A stretch of 64,000 nt of DNA from the NCBI GenBank assembly GCA_029204225.1, contig CM055096.1, positions 66,624,370 through 66,688,369 of the forward strand. Reading direction: 5' to 3'. Every line of letters begins with the position of its first letter. Within the stretch, counting starts at the first letter, position 1. The notes below the pieces were generated by a model that was not told the DNA's origin, did no database searches, and saw nothing but the letters and a program-made list of their open reading frames with translations. The stretch comes from Diphasiastrum complanatum. Taxonomy: Eukaryota > Streptophyta > Lycopodiopsida > Lycopodiales > Lycopodiaceae. A program made the position numbers and the translations under genes. Of the stretch, positions 1 to 12,220 are shown piece after piece.

Positions 1-2149
1 TGGTAAAAATATCAGTTGTCATATCTTGCGTTCTATAGTACTGCAATATGACCTCTTCGTTGAGAACTTATACTTCAGTTCAATGTGCTTACTCCTGGAA
101 TGAAATCTAGGGTTGGCTAATAAAGCGATGGCACTTTGATTATCACAAAAGAATGTCGTCGGAGCATATTGATTCAGACTGATATTTGAAAGTAAGTTTC
201 TCAACTAAATTGCTTTCTTTGTAGCTTGAGAGGCTGCAATATACTCTGATTCAATGGAAGATAGAGCTATCGAAGATTGCTTGCGATTGTTCTAGGAAAT
301 TGGACCATTGTTGAGAAAGAATGTAAATCCAAAAGTAGATTTACGAGTGTCTACATCTCCTACCCAACTTGCATCTGTGTAACCATGGAGGAAATTGAGT
401 TTGTCATTGCTGACTGCTCCATAACAAATGCAAAAGTCCATAGTAGCTCAAAGATATCTCATGACTCTGATAAGAGCCTTCTAATGTGTTACACCAGGAT
501 TAGTCATAAACTGACTGCAAAAGCAATGTCTGGCCTGGTACAGATCATGGCGTACATAAGAGATCCTATAATAGAATGGTAAGGATACTCACACATCTGC
601 TGCTTCTCGTGAATTTTTTGGGGACACTGGTCCTTTGACAATTTGAGTACTGGTTCCATTGACGAGAGAGCTACTTTGCAATTGATCAGATTATTCTGAC
701 CAAATGTTGTAGATGTACCTCTGTTGTATGATATGGATAAACTTCTATTTTCTGTCTCTGTGGATTTGTATACCAAGGCAGAAATGAGCTTCGCCCAGAT
801 CGGTCATGTCAAATTCGGAAGATCCACGTGTCCTAAGCAATGATGCCATAGTAATATTTTCTTGACTAAAATAGAGGTTTTCAAGGCCTGACTAGACTCA
901 GAATAACAATGTGCCAATCTATATAAGTAACCCTGCCTCTTGCCGAGTGCAAGGATCTTATTACTCCCATCAATAATTTTGCATTGATTAGATTCGAATT
1001 CTACCTTATGACCTAAATCTATAACTCTACTTACTGATAACAGATTTGTAGAGAGTTTAGGAATATATAAGACTTTTGATAGTAATTTGAATTGATCGTG
1101 CTGGAATCGCAATCTTACAGAACAAATTTCTTCGTGTTGTAAGGCATGTAGGAGTTGAAGATCTCACGTTGATTGGTCATATGTTGAGTTGGTCTAGAAT
1201 TCAGAAACCATGAATCATCCAAAAATGTGCTTTGATCTTTGACCATAAATGCGCCTTCATCCACTTCGACTTGGGGAGATGATGAGACTGTATTTGCTTG
1301 TTGATCAGGTTGCTTGGCTATGTTCTTCGCTTGGAGAATTTGGCAATCCTTGATCTCAAGGTTATTGCGCTTGCAATACCTGCAAAACATCTTCTTCTTC
1401 GACTGTGGATTCGATGATTGTTCTTGACTTTGAGTCGGCTTCTGATTTGTTGCAGCCTTCTTGGAGGTTTTCTGCTTCTTTCGCTTAGAGCCTTTGTTGA
1501 CATATAGAGCTTGAGAGGAGGAAGGCGACGACGTGTCTTGACTTCTTCTATTATATTCTTGCAGCAACATAGTGATAACTCTAGTAAGAGTTAAGTCTGA
1601 GTGTGTCAATATGATCATCACCCAGTTCTCATATGTAGAGGGAAAGCTTGAAAGGAATGTCATAATTGCGTCTTGATCGTCTATGACTGATCCGACAGCG
1701 GCCATCTGTTGCAAGAGATTCTTAAACTGGTTAATGTGATTCTAAAGAGAATCACCAATAGACATCTTGAATGTGAAGAATTTTCTTCGTAGATGTAACT
1801 TGGTAGTTACTTCCCTCATGCCATATAGTGAGTTCAGGATATCCCAAACGCCTTTTGACGTTTTAGCTTCAGCTATGTGTCCAATCTGTGTATATGATAT
1901 ATTGACGATAATAAACACGAAAGCTTTACCATCCTTCGATTTTCACTTTGAGTCGTCGTCTTCAGGTTTTACTTCTGTACCTGTAACAACATCCCATAAT
2001 TCATTGGCGATTAGCAAGGTCTTCATCTTAAATTTCCACAAATGATAATTGGATCCATTCAGCTTGTCTACGATAAGACCAGCTTTACTTTGAGAATCCA
2101 TTTGTATCAATGACGCTAAGATGCAGTAATGCAAACAATAGGAAATCAA
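1..2149 (-). pseudogene. Copia element I gag-pol remnant (runs off left edge)
   Basis: Decayed Ty1/Copia polyprotein read leftwards. Gag N-terminus at 2149-1943 has the WKFKMK-type motif; the gag body follows at 1714-1115 with a degenerate CX2C-type knuckle (CRYCKRN, with the His and last Cys lost). The protease site reads LNSRPTQHMT where families have DSGAT.HM, so the catalytic Asp is lost. The GAG-pre-integrase motif LLWHHCLGH is at about 830. It joins directly to the RT C-terminus (SLMYAMICTRPDIAFA, about 540), so the integrase and most of RT are deleted. RNase H is spread over 500-19 in several frames, with acidic residues in YTDASW, SIESEY and CDNQSA. Several stops and frameshifts are visible. 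The 3' LTR must lie left of the window. Certain as Copia; not functional. Confidence 0.9.
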
Positions 2150-2223
2150 TTATCTGATACTGAAAGGTTGAAAGGAATTGAAGAATTTGATATCGTAAAA
2201 GATATCAAGTATTAGAGATTTCA

Positions 2224-2234
2224 CTCTGATACCA
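2224..2234 (-). other. Primer-binding site, element I
   Basis: On the minus strand this reads TGGTATCAGAG, the complement of the initiator-tRNA-Met 3' end used by many plant Copia elements. It directly abuts the LTR and sits 75 bp before the gag reading frame, which fixes the element's direction and the LTR boundary. Confidence 0.88.
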
Positions 2235-2760
2235 TGTTGGAAATAGGTTAGATAATTGTAGCGGAAACTTCCTACTTCCAATGCATGACTACCCCTATAA
2301 AAAATTGAACAAAGCAGTATTGATGGAAATCATGTTCAATCTTTAGCAACTAACTTTGAAATCACTAGATACTAAGTGATTACATAGCCAAACATGGAAC
2401 ATTGAATTCTCAGACAACTTTATCAGTTACAAAGGAAATACAGAGATGCATGCATTCTGACATATACTGAACGCAATAAAAGATAGTATTGATTCAGAAA
2501 AACAAAATCAGATGCTAATGGGCGCAAAACATTAGCGGATAGAAACCGCGCACTCTAAGTTGTCTCTGAGTAACTGAGGATAAGTCTAATAATAAGCAGC
2601 TATGATGATAACCAATAGCACAATAGCAACTCTAAAATATAACTCTAAAAATGAGCTAGAATGCTCAAGAGAGTTCAAGCTTAAAAGCTTGATAGAGAGC
2701 TAACTTGCAATACTTGATGATATTAAACTGCTTACGTTAAAACTGTATGAATATGATCAG

Positions 2761-2769
2761 CTATTTATA
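2761..2769 (-). promoter_or_regulatory. TATA box in element I LTR
   Basis: TATAAATAG on the minus strand. It would start transcription near 2735 and run leftwards through the primer site into gag. This is a consensus plant TATA box in the expected U3/R position. Confidence 0.6.
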
Positions 2770-2935
2770 CTAAGAAATTAGGTCATCAATTGTGATTGCA
2801 GTTGGCTGGTATCCGCTGGCATCCATCCGGTTCCTTGTCATTGATTGCTTATAAGCGATGAAATTGGCCGTAAACATTCTGTTTGCAAAAATGAACCAAA
2901 TTGTCACTTTTGCAAAAATGAACTAAAACAACCAC

Positions 2936-3225
2936 AGGCGACACTGTCACAAAAAGACGACATTGTCAAGATTTTGCGAAAACACGACAATGCCTTAAAA
3001 ACTGATTTAGGGTTGCCCTACACTTTGCCAGAGTCATTTCCTTAACTTTTGAGGCTCTTTGGAGAAAGCGAAAGTGCGACATTTTGTCAAGTGAAAAATG
3101 TGACTCTACATATTTGCTCGCAAATCCTAACAGATGAAAAAAATGCGAAAGGCGACACTGCATTTTACACAAGATTCCTGACAGACGACAGCTTCGCAAA
3201 AAGTGAAAAATCGAAGCGACACTAA
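2936..3225 (-). promoter_or_regulatory. Repeated TGTCG words in U3 of element I
   Basis: About seven copies of (A/G)CGACA (TGTCG(C/T) on the transcribed strand) lie within 290 bp, upstream of the TATA box. Longer imperfect repeats around TCCTGACAG and AACTCCGTGTA are also present. Tandem U3 boxes of this kind act as enhancers in Tnt1/Tto1-type Copia elements; that role is inferred here. Confidence 0.5.
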
Positions 3226-3443
3226 GGCAAAACTCCGTGTATTTCCTGACAGGCGAGAAAGCCGGAGTGAGAGAAAAATGAAATGCCACACTGTGGTAAA
3301 ACTCCGTGTAATTCTATAGATTGTGTAAAAACACTTGTAAAACTGCAGATTGTAAAAGAATGGGAAAATCCGCAGAACTGGATAAACAACGGATGAAGAT
3401 TAAAATCGATTAGTTGATTGGTAAGAAGGAGAATAATCCAACA

Positions 3444-4356
3444 GTTTTGACTATGCCGATCTACGTGTAGATTTGACAGTAGTTGAGTAGAGCACTTAAC
3501 TAGTGAACAATTGAAACATTTTGAGTTACCAACAGATAAAAATTCTATTGAATCATGTTTAGGCCTTTTCTTAAGCCAGATATGGGGCTTTCTGCATGTT
3601 CTACATTTGGGAAGGGAACAAGGAGATGAAGCTTAAGGAGTAGATGATTGGTTGACCAAGTGGACCAGTTATGTTAATCCTAGAAAAATTTGGATTCCTT
3701 TTTCCCAGTGTTCATTTAGAATTTCAAGGAATCAAAGATTCTAAGGGAAGAGGTAATGGCAGTTGGATAATAATCCATTTGTGGAACCATCTTTGTGTTG
3801 CAATTGGATTTGGATTAAATCCATGGAATTTGCAAACGAAAAGTAGTTGGAATGTGTTCCATACAAGAATTTTGTAATTTGGATTTTTTTCTTCTATTGT
3901 ATTATAGACTATTTCTTTATAATATCTGAGACAACCAATTGTACTTTCTAACTTTTGAAAAAATGAAATTCTTCTTACCGATTTTAAAATAGATATCAAA
4001 TATCTATTACAATATTACTTCGGTTGTTTCGAAGTTCTTAATGCTTTCTTTTGGTTTAGTGAAAACATTTCTTGCATTTTGACAATTTTTGAACGATACA
4101 TATTGTCCATACGTAGGTCAATGCATAGTAGTATTGTATGTGTTCATCATCTACAATGAAATGCTTAAGGAACATGAGAGAATTCAATAGCTAGAAGTAT
4201 CTCCTGAAATTGGTTGTGAATCGGATCCTAGCCAATTAATCTTTATGACCATTTATGGTAAACAAATCTAGAAGTAGAAAATTTCTTGGAGGAAAAGTTA
4301 GTGGTATGGAACATAAGTGATTCCAGATAGATTTTCTTGTGCGAGAGTGATTTGTA
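3444..4356. other. Unassigned AT-rich spacer
   Basis: Host or old repeat DNA between two LTR elements. The longest frames (3671-3877 plus, 3724-3999 minus) are short and overlap on opposite strands, and neither shows a domain. I see no gene here. Confidence 0.4.
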
Positions 4357-4779
4357 AGTTAGAATTAGTAAGCTCAATTGTCATTGTCATGTTAATGTAG
4401 TTTACAATTGTTAAGTACTATTTCAAATTGATAGGCTTTAGTTAAAAAGCCAGCCCAGGGGCTTATCCCAGGCCAATAACGAGATTACACTTGTATATAG
4501 GCTAAAATGCCACGTAGAGGCCAAAAGTGAATTTCATGCATTTATTAGGTCTATGCCACGTGGCGTCCCCATGCAAAGGGGCCCTTTGCTTGTATATTTA
4601 TCATTCTCTTTGTAATAAAGATGCTTTTGCTTGTAAACTCTTTTGCTTTATGTGAGCTCCTCCATCACTCTGTTACTTGTGGATGTTGTTTATGGTTTTG
4701 ATGGTTGGCTTTCAGTCAGTGATTGCATCTCTAATATGCACTCTCCACTAGATCAAAATTTTCGCATAGAATGTTAACT
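4357..4779 (+). repeat. 5' LTR of LARD-like element
   Basis: LTR of 423 bp, opening AGTTAGAA and ending GTTAACT, the same as in the right copy. It contains a TATA-like TATATTTA (4593-4600) and a polyadenylation hexamer AATAAA (4614-4619). The primer site begins at the next base. Confidence 0.8.
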
Positions 4780-4791
4780 TGGTATCAGAGC
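4780..4791 (+). other. Primer-binding site of LARD-like element
   Basis: TGGTATCAGAGC is an exact 12-base match to the usual initiator-tRNA-Met primer site, immediately after the LTR. Confidence 0.9.
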
Positions 4792-7700
4792 TTATAGGCT
4801 GTGGAGGAACGTGCACGATCGTAGCTCTTGGAAGAGTGATTCCATCGACTATAGCAGCAGAACTGAGCAACGGTAAGGACGTCATATGAGGTACAGGATG
4901 GTTCGAGGTGATTGGTGATACAAAGCCCTTTGATTCAGTGCATACGAAGCCAATTCGTAGAATCAAAGTAAAGGAAATTTCATAGCAGACAGACTATGAG
5001 ACAGCCCACAAGAAATACTGATAACGGGAGCAATTCTCAATGAATTGACGAACGGTTTGGTGTCGGAAAGAGCTGACAATGGTTGTTGGACAGACATGAC
5101 AACCATAGCAATTGGGTTCTCAGTATTTGGATCAGAAACAACACCAAAAGCATGCAAAAAAAAATGGTTGAAACTGTCAACCGGGGTTTTGGACAAGAAA
5201 CAGGTGGATCTTGCACTATAGAAGGTGGTTCTTGGATCTGTAAGAAGCTACAGTAGAGCATTGGATAGCTAAGATGAAGCCTATAAGAGGCCATGCTCAG
5301 CCTTGAAGCCTAGAGGGAGAAATCTATCTCCAAGCTATGGAAGTTTTAATGAGCCAGGGTTTCAGAAGAGAAAACCTCAGATCTTTCAATGTTCGAAATG
5401 ATTTTTTGAGCTGTGAAGATCCACACGGGGTCGCGCTGGTAGGGCGAGTGGCCCTACAAGAGGCCGTGACTGGCTGCAGATCACAGAAGGAGCACTAGCG
5501 AGTTGAGTAGGGCAACTGAGACCCTTGTTACCATAGCCAAGAGAGAAGAGAGCTAGATCAGCGCACACAACGAGAGAGAGGGAGGCCGTAGCGCTTGGAT
5601 GTGCTTTGCGGCTGAAGGATTGCAGTTTGATGCTCAGGTGCAATAATGTCCATCAGATCTGGAGCAATGCATATCTACGGAGGTGATCACAAGCTGGAAT
5701 AGTCGTTGGATTAACATCAGCGGTGGAGATTGGCTTGAAAAGGGCCCAAGGGAAAAGAGGCCTTCAATTGCATTAAAAATCTTCATACTGAAGTGTAAGA
5801 TTGGACCCGACTGGTGAATATGGGTCTGAAGGGCAAGATTTCCTCAAAAAGAAGAAGTAGTTTATTTTTTAGATAGTTTTTTTAAGGCCACTTTGGAAGG
5901 GCCTAACTTTGGCTAGAGGAGGGCTTTTGGGACCAAATAAAGGCCAAATTGGAGCCTGTTAAAGCCTGCACAGAGCTGACAGACAGAGTGATGACCTCGT
6001 CAAGGGAGAAATGCATTTTGATGCATTCTTGACACCATTCTATGGAGCAGGAGATGAGTGACCCAATGAGGTACGATTTTTGCTATTTGGTGTCCTGTGT
6101 GCCAAATTTGCCCAATTTTGTGCTGTAAATCTGTGGGCCAGATTAGTAAAAAGGCTTGTGCCTACAACCAAGAAGCTCTAAAGCGGTTCTCAAGTGGTTT
6201 TGAGGAGCCTAAGCATAGTATATTGCGAGGGAGAGTGGAAAGGGCAGAATTGCATTGGAGAAAGCTGTAAAATGTGATCAAGTTGCAATGAGGCATCGTG
6301 AAACTCTTGATTGGCAAGAATTGAGAGAGGGAAACCAATCGCAGGCATTATGCCAAGTTATGCCAATGAATATGGTGGAATGGCATGAGGCTTCTAGTTC
6401 AAATTTTCAGAAGTTAGAACCTACCAAGGTCAGGGACTCTTGGAGCGGCATCTCAAGGTGAGAATTGACAATGGCATTATCAAATTTGGTGGTTACAGTT
6501 AGTTCACATGCTTTTGCAAAGGGATAAATGTCACAAGTAAGGAGACATTTATACTAGCTTCTTATTGGCGACAATGCAATGATGGCGGTCACAAGGTGAA
6601 GGATGTCAATGGTATGGTCAACTGGATAAAGCCAAAGTGGAAAATTGGTAACAGGAAGCAGCAAGCAGGATACGAGTGGTGCTATGGAGCTTAGTAATCC
6701 ATGATCGGGAAGCCTTGATGGTGAGTTGGATGCTAGGGTGAGGGAGCCCACTTGACTTATAGGTCAAAGCTTGCTAGCTTGTTTTTTGTGAAGAGTCCAA
6801 GTTGATATATGATCCATATTCTTTGTGAATGCTTGTCAAAGCGTATAACCTATAGGAGAAAGCTCATGAGATGTAGGGGATTCATCAGAGTCTTTGGAAG
6901 ACATGTATGCTTGGTGCATGAAGGATGAATGGTAGCTTGGCAAGGCAAGACAAAGTAGAATGGATGGTTTTGGATGGGACACTTGGACAGATATATATCT
7001 TTGGGAGGTACATGGTGCATCCGAAGACATCTCAGGACAAATGCGTGGAGCTATGGATGCATGGTTATTGTAGTAGTGGATCTACCTATGACAAAGGTGT
7101 ATGGTATAGGAGGATATCATCTTCAGCAAGCAGGGATAATCAGTTGATATGCTTGTCATTCGTGTTGCTTGCATGAATGTGATTGCTTGCATGTGACTTT
7201 GTCATAAGAGGCTCTTGTGATTAGATGTAGATCTGAGTTGGAGTTTGATTGGTTATGCATTTGCTACTGAAAAGAAAAACAAAGTACTCATTTGATTCTC
7301 AGTGACTTGTTGACATATCTACTAGCTGATTTTCTGGTGAGGGTATAATCTTAGTGGAAGTAAGATCTCCTCAAGTTGAAGCATAGTCACTCATTGTTAT
7401 CAGCTTTATGAGTTTGTCTTGTAAGCGTCTGATAGGATGTCAGCCTAGTAAGATGGAGGATGATGATCTCATGGTGGCAGTGAGATTTCCTCGGTGTGAG
7501 TCTTGTGTCTCACGTGGTCTGCTTGTGTTTCAAGTTGGATGGTGAACAAGTCAAGTTAAGAGTGTGGCAGACTCTTGTTGAGAGCATGGTGTTTGGTTGA
7601 TACTTTGTGAGTCAAGTGATTTGACTGTGTACTTGAGTGTGAGTCGAGTACAAGTATCAGAAAAAATGCATATGATCTCTACGGATACTCCAAGACATTG

Positions 7701-7830
7701 CTACACATTTTTATTCTGATACTCTTATCACATTTGAGCTTAGGTTTGATTTGATTTATTTATGTAAGCTTCAAATGTGATACTGTAATAAGTGTACAAT
7801 TAGTTTGATACTTAAATCACACTTGAGTTT

Positions 7831-7839
7831 AAGAGAGGG
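7831..7839 (+). other. Polypurine tract of LARD-like element
   Basis: AAGAGAGGG immediately before the right LTR, where plus-strand synthesis would start. Confidence 0.7.
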
Positions 7840-8091
7840 AGTTAGAAATAGTAAGCTCAACTGTGATTGTCCTGTTAATTTAGTTTACAATTGTTACGTA
7901 TTGTTTCAATTTGGTAGGCTTTAGTTAAAAAGCAGCAGCCAGGGGGCTTGTCCCGGGCCGATAACGGGATTACACCTGTATATAGCCTAAAATGCCATGT
8001 ATTATGGCTTCAATGGATGGCAATCAGTCACCGATTGCATCTCTAATCTGCACTCCCCACTAGATCAGAATTTTTGCATAGAATGTTAACT
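7840..8091 (+). repeat. 3' LTR of LARD-like element, internally deleted
   Basis: LTR of 252 bp. It matches the left LTR at both ends but lacks about 170 bp corresponding to about 4510-4690, which removes both the TATA-like and AATAAA signals. The deletion happened after insertion or by recombination. Confidence 0.78.
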
Positions 8092-8519
8092 CTGTAGACC
8101 AATGGTTAGTGGTTACTAGTAATAGTAATGGAGAAATCCATTGGTTATTCAGTTTGGGTTATTTTGGAAAATTGTGAGATATAGATCCAGATCCCGAATG
8201 GTATCTAATTATTTACAAAATCTGGAGACCCTTAAAATCTATTTTTCTTCTATATGAACCTATACTTTTAGAATTTTTTTTAATACAAGACAATTGGCTT
8301 AAAATTCATATAACTCCTTCTAGTGGTGAACTAAGTTTCGAAGGACTGCTTATTGTTAGATGAAATTTTACTTCCATATGGATATGAATTTTACTTGACG
8401 TTTTCAATTGATTTTGATTCGATGAACTAAGGGTTAAATTCATGGAATTTAGACTTCCTGAATCCAGTATTTGTGCAAAGGTTGAACTATCCAAGTGAAA
8501 TAGATGAACTCTCTAGGGA
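8092..8519. other. Unassigned spacer
   Basis: No coding or repeat assignment. The short minus frame at 8306-8494 lies beyond the point (about 8520) where similarity to Copia A stops. Confidence 0.4.
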
Positions 8520-8522
8520 TTG

Positions 8523-10231
8523 ATTAGTAGCTTTACAAGCATGTCCTTCATAAAAAATAACATCCCTACTCACTATGAATTTTTTAGTGATGAGATTGAA
8601 GACTCTATAACCTTTGCTATTCTCACCATATCCCACAAAGATGCCTTTGATGGAAGTTGCATCATCCTTCTTCCTTGTATCCAAGGATTGGTATACATAG
8701 CAAATGGATCCAAATATCTTTAGATCCTTGAGATTTGGCTTTTCTCCAAATAGAGTTTCATATGGTGTGATTCCTACAATGGCTTGGTTGGGCAATCTAT
8801 TGCATAAGAAGTTAGCACATGTGATTGCCTCACTCCAAAATGGTTTTGGTAGAGAAGCATCTGGCCTTAATGCTTTAGCACAATCACAAAGAGATCTATT
8901 TTTTCTCTCGGCCACACCATTTTGTTGAGGGGTATATGGACATGATAAGTCTCTCTTAATGCCATTAGAACTACATAACTCTATCAACTTATTGGACATA
9001 TAATCTCCTCCATTATCACTTCTTAATACATTGATCTTGGTACTAAGTTGATTTTCTACTAGAGTTTTGAACTTACAAATGAATCAAATGCCAAAGATTC
9101 ACAAGACAAGAGGTAAATCCAACCATATCTAGAAATGATCATCAATGAAGGTTACATAGTACTTGGCACCACCATTAGATTCTTGAGAGAAACTATGAAC
9201 ATCCGAATGGATGATTTCAAGAGGAGTGTTAGATCTTGAAAAGGTAGTTTATGAGCCTTTGAGAAGCTACAAGCCTCACAATGCTTTCCACACTTTGACA
9301 ATTGCTTGGGGAGGCCGAGTGCAAGCTCCTTTGCACACATGGATTCCATAGCTTTGAGCTGTTGGGGTGGCCCAACCTTTTGTGCCATAGCTCCACATTA
9401 GAGATCTCCACCTTTGCCAAATTCACACTCTCCATTGCAACATTAGCATCTAGTTTAAACAATCTATCTTGTTTAAAACCTTTTGCTATGCATTCATCAT
9501 TCTTAAGGATGGAACAACCTACATGCTTATATTGTACATGTAGGCCATTATCCATTAATTGGCAAACACTTAACAAATTCTTGGTTAACTTAGGTACAAA
9601 AAGGACATTTTCAAGATTCATCCTTTTGGATGATCTTACATACAATGGAATAGTACCAGTACCACCTACACTCCTGAGCCACTAATACACTATGAAGTTT
9701 TTCAAAAGTTCGCAAGGTGTTTTGGATGGCAAATCTTTGGACCAAGTTTGAGAAATCATCTCCTAGACCATTAAGGACTATTTGTGCAAGCTCACTATCT
9801 TTAATCTTCTCACCAATAGTGGCTAACTCTTTGTTGAGAGATTTAATTCTTAGCACATAGTCTTGTGCTTTTCCTCACTTCTTCTCATGCTTTGCAATAT
9901 TTAATTTCTAATCCTGAGAACTCTAGAAGTGTTATTGGATTCATAGATTGTTTTCAAAGAATCCCAAGCCTCTTTAGCACTAGTACACGAACATACATCT
10001 CTCATAAGATCATTACTAACATTCATATTTATACAATGAAATGCTAGTCTAGATTTTTTCTCGTATCTTATCAACTCTTGTGCACCAAGAGGTTCATCTT
10101 CTTCTTCAATCAAGAATTCTTAAAAAGTCTTGGAGCACCATCAGTAACTCCATCCTAACCTTCCAAATGGAATAATTTCTAGAATTCAATCTCTCACTAG
10201 CTTCTAGAAGAAAAGCACCATTTGATCCCAT
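8523..10231 (-). pseudogene. gag-integrase remnant of Copia A copy 3
   Basis: Starts at ATG 10231 with gag N-terminus MGSNGAFLLEASERL, then the gag body (9856-9700). About 480 bp encoding the zinc knuckle and protease, present in copy 1, are deleted at about 9670. The pre-integrase domain follows (ELWHKRLGHPN, about 9400), then integrase (PYTPQQNGVAERKNRS, about 8920; IKGIFVGYGENSKGYRV, about 8630). Frames are broken in at least four places and the sequence ends before RT. Confidence 0.88.
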
Positions 10232-10363
10232 CTTACTAGTGAATTCTACAAACAAGAAAATTGGTTTGATTGATCCTAGAAACTCACAAAGGTCTCTTTT
10301 GAAGCGCTTCACTCAAATTTGGTTTCTACCCCACCAAATGGACTTATAACCACGGTTCTAGCA

Positions 10364-11068
10364 TGTGACAGTACTGTAATTTAGGACCATAAATGGATCT
10401 ACAAAAGATTCACAAGAGTGATTGGATGCTTGCTTAACAATCTATCAAAAAACTAGTCATCAAAAAGTTGATCTAGATTGGCAATTTGACAAACAACAAG
10501 CATTAACAATCAAAAGCATTGATCAACATTGAAATCCGAGACCACACGTGTGTACTACAGGCTGTAGTATGGCCTTCAGCCTGAGAAACAAGTACAAATT
10601 GATTTGGTTTCATTTTGATCACAAAAACTCAATGTACATAGTGAACTAGCTTGATTGAGATTGCCAATGAGCTCCAAAACTTTTCTATCTTCTCACTATG
10701 GGAGCTTGGAATACATAGCAGATTCGACTTCCTTCTTGAATTTAGGTGGATTTCCAGCATGTAATAAGGAAGTTAACTCACTCTTCTTGCCCTAAAATGA
10801 AACCCTAGCCTAGATCCTAGAGTTATGCTTCGTAGGTAGCTAGTTGGTCAAATTTTCACCTTAAACTTAGGTGTAGGTCCTATAAAGTAGGGAGGACCAC
10901 CAAAAAGACATGTCCAACTCTCTTGACTTGACCTAACCTACATTAGGAGTGGTTTGCCACGTGGCATCTTGTCCTTCCATGTGTGGAACCCAATTATACA
11001 CAATATTTACAAAGTTCTACATGGTTTTTGATCAAGCTAGATTTGCCAATTTTTGGCAATTCTTCACA
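10364..11068 (-). repeat. Solo LTR of Copia A inside an older Copia A leader
   Basis: LTR of 705 bp (minus strand TGTGAAG...TGTCACA) flanked by a perfect 5-bp duplication TAGCA at 10359-10363 and 11069-11073. On either side the leader of the host element continues in register. A full element must have inserted here and then lost its interior by LTR-LTR recombination. Confidence 0.85.
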
Positions 11069-11073
11069 TAGCA

Positions 11074-11502
11074 CTCCCTCACAAAAATGAAATGAAGATT
11101 AGATGAGTTACAATCAACCTACAATCAATTCAGGCCAATTTTGACTATTTTTGGACAATATAATGAATCTCACTCACACTTCTTGATGGACTTCCAAGAC
11201 CTATAAAACACTTTTAGAAAACTTTCAGCCTAGATTAATTGGATCTCATAACACTTAGTCAAATCTAATCAATGGCACTGATGGCAACAGACGTCAGAGG
11301 TTGGAATTCTTGGTAGCTTTTCCTAGGATTAGCACCAAAAAATCTCATCAAGAACCAATAGAATCCAATTTTATGGATCTAATGAATATTGTGTAATAAA
11401 TACAGGTTCAGAGGTGCCCACACGTGTGGACAGTATGGATTTTAATCCTTACAAAGTTTGGAATCAAATCCCCTCACCAAAGTGTACTTGGCTCTAAACC
11501 CA
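11074..11502 (-). other. Leader and decayed primer site of Copia A copy 3
   Basis: Matches the untranslated leader of the plus copies at 19062-19560 in reverse. The primer site has decayed to TGGGTTTAGAGCC (11490-11502 on the minus strand), so this copy could not prime normally. Confidence 0.75.
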
Positions 11503-12220
11503 TGTTGAAGTACTATACTTTTAGACCATAAATGGATCTACACAAGATCCACAAGAGTGATTGGATGCTTGCTTAATTATCTAGTACAAAAACTAGACAC
11601 AAAAAATTGATCTAGAATGGCAATTTTACATTCAACAAGTAAGAACAATAAAAAAAACATTGATCATAGATTAAATCCAAGTCCACGTGTGAACTGCCTG
11701 CTATACGGGCTGTAGACAGAGAATGAGAGCAATATTACTTTGTTTGAATTTAGATAGAACCTATAGTCTTTTAGATTTCTCTAGTCATGTTGTCACACTA
11801 ATTTGCATTGCACCTTCTCGAATGCTTGTGAGACTTCTTGAGAATAGTTGTCAATGAGCTCCAAAAAATTTCTAAGTATTAACTATGGAGAGAGTCTCCT
11901 ACATAGTAAAGCCTCTTTATAAAGTTAGGTGAATTTCCAGCATGTAATAAGGAAGTTAACTTGGCTTTCTTGCCCTAATTTCCCAACCTAGCCTCATTCG
12001 TAGAGTCATGTCAAGTAGGTGGGTAGTGGGTCAATCTCCATCACAAATCTAGGAACTAGATCCTATAAAGTACCAAATTGACTTAACCTACTCTTTAGAC
12101 TTGATCTAACCTACACTAGGGTAGGTTTCCCACATGGCTCCACACGTGTGGGACACACTTATGCACATAATTTACATTATTTTACATGGCTAGATTTGTC
12201 AACATTGGCAATTTTTCACA
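11503..12220 (-). repeat. 5' LTR of Copia A copy 3
   Basis: LTR of 718 bp, diverged from the young LTRs (opening at 11503 reads TGTTGAAG where the young copies have TGTGAAAAG in this orientation). It ends TTTTTCACA at 12220 and contains the family's ACACGTGT motif. Confidence 0.8.

Larger units (their letters stand above)
2235..3443 (-). repeat. 5' LTR of Copia element I
   Basis: LTR of 1209 bp with inverted ends TGTTGG...CCAACA, placed directly beside the primer-binding site. On the minus strand a TATA box lies at 2761-2769. The U3 side (2936-3225) carries repeated short words (see separate entry). The partner LTR is outside the window, so divergence and target duplication cannot be read. 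Confidence 0.82.
4357..8091 (+). mobile_element. Non-autonomous LTR retrotransposon (LARD-like), 3.7 kb
   Basis: Two related LTRs (4357-4779 and 7840-8091) flank 3.06 kb of internal DNA. A tRNA-Met primer site (4780-4791) follows the left LTR, and a purine tract (7831-7839) precedes the right one. The flanks share TGTA (4353-4356 and 8093-8096), or 4 of 5 bases if the duplication is 5 bp. The interior has no recognisable gag or pol; its frames (for example 6255-6461 and 6925-7176) are short and unlike known proteins. This fits a LARD moved by another element's proteins. The LTR termini are AGTTA...TAACT rather than TG...CA, which is unusual. Confidence 0.8.
8520..12220 (-). mobile_element. 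Old Copia A copy 3, truncated, with nested solo LTR
   Basis: Read leftwards: 5' LTR 12220-11503, degraded primer site, leader 11490-11074, then a solo LTR of the same family (11068-10364), rest of the leader 10363-10232, and gag-pol from 10231. The copy stops at about 8520 after integrase, so RT, RNase H and the 3' LTR are missing. The family assignment comes from near-identical gag and integrase wording to the copy at 20959-27336. Confidence 0.85.

Noticed and set aside
3671-3999. Possible organelle-derived gene fragment
   Set aside because: Frames on both strands are short and match no plastid or mitochondrial protein that I can recognise.
5386-5643. Minus frame inside the LARD-like element as a possible cargo gene
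   Set aside because: No domain, and it is antisense to the element; the higher GC there may still be worth a database search.
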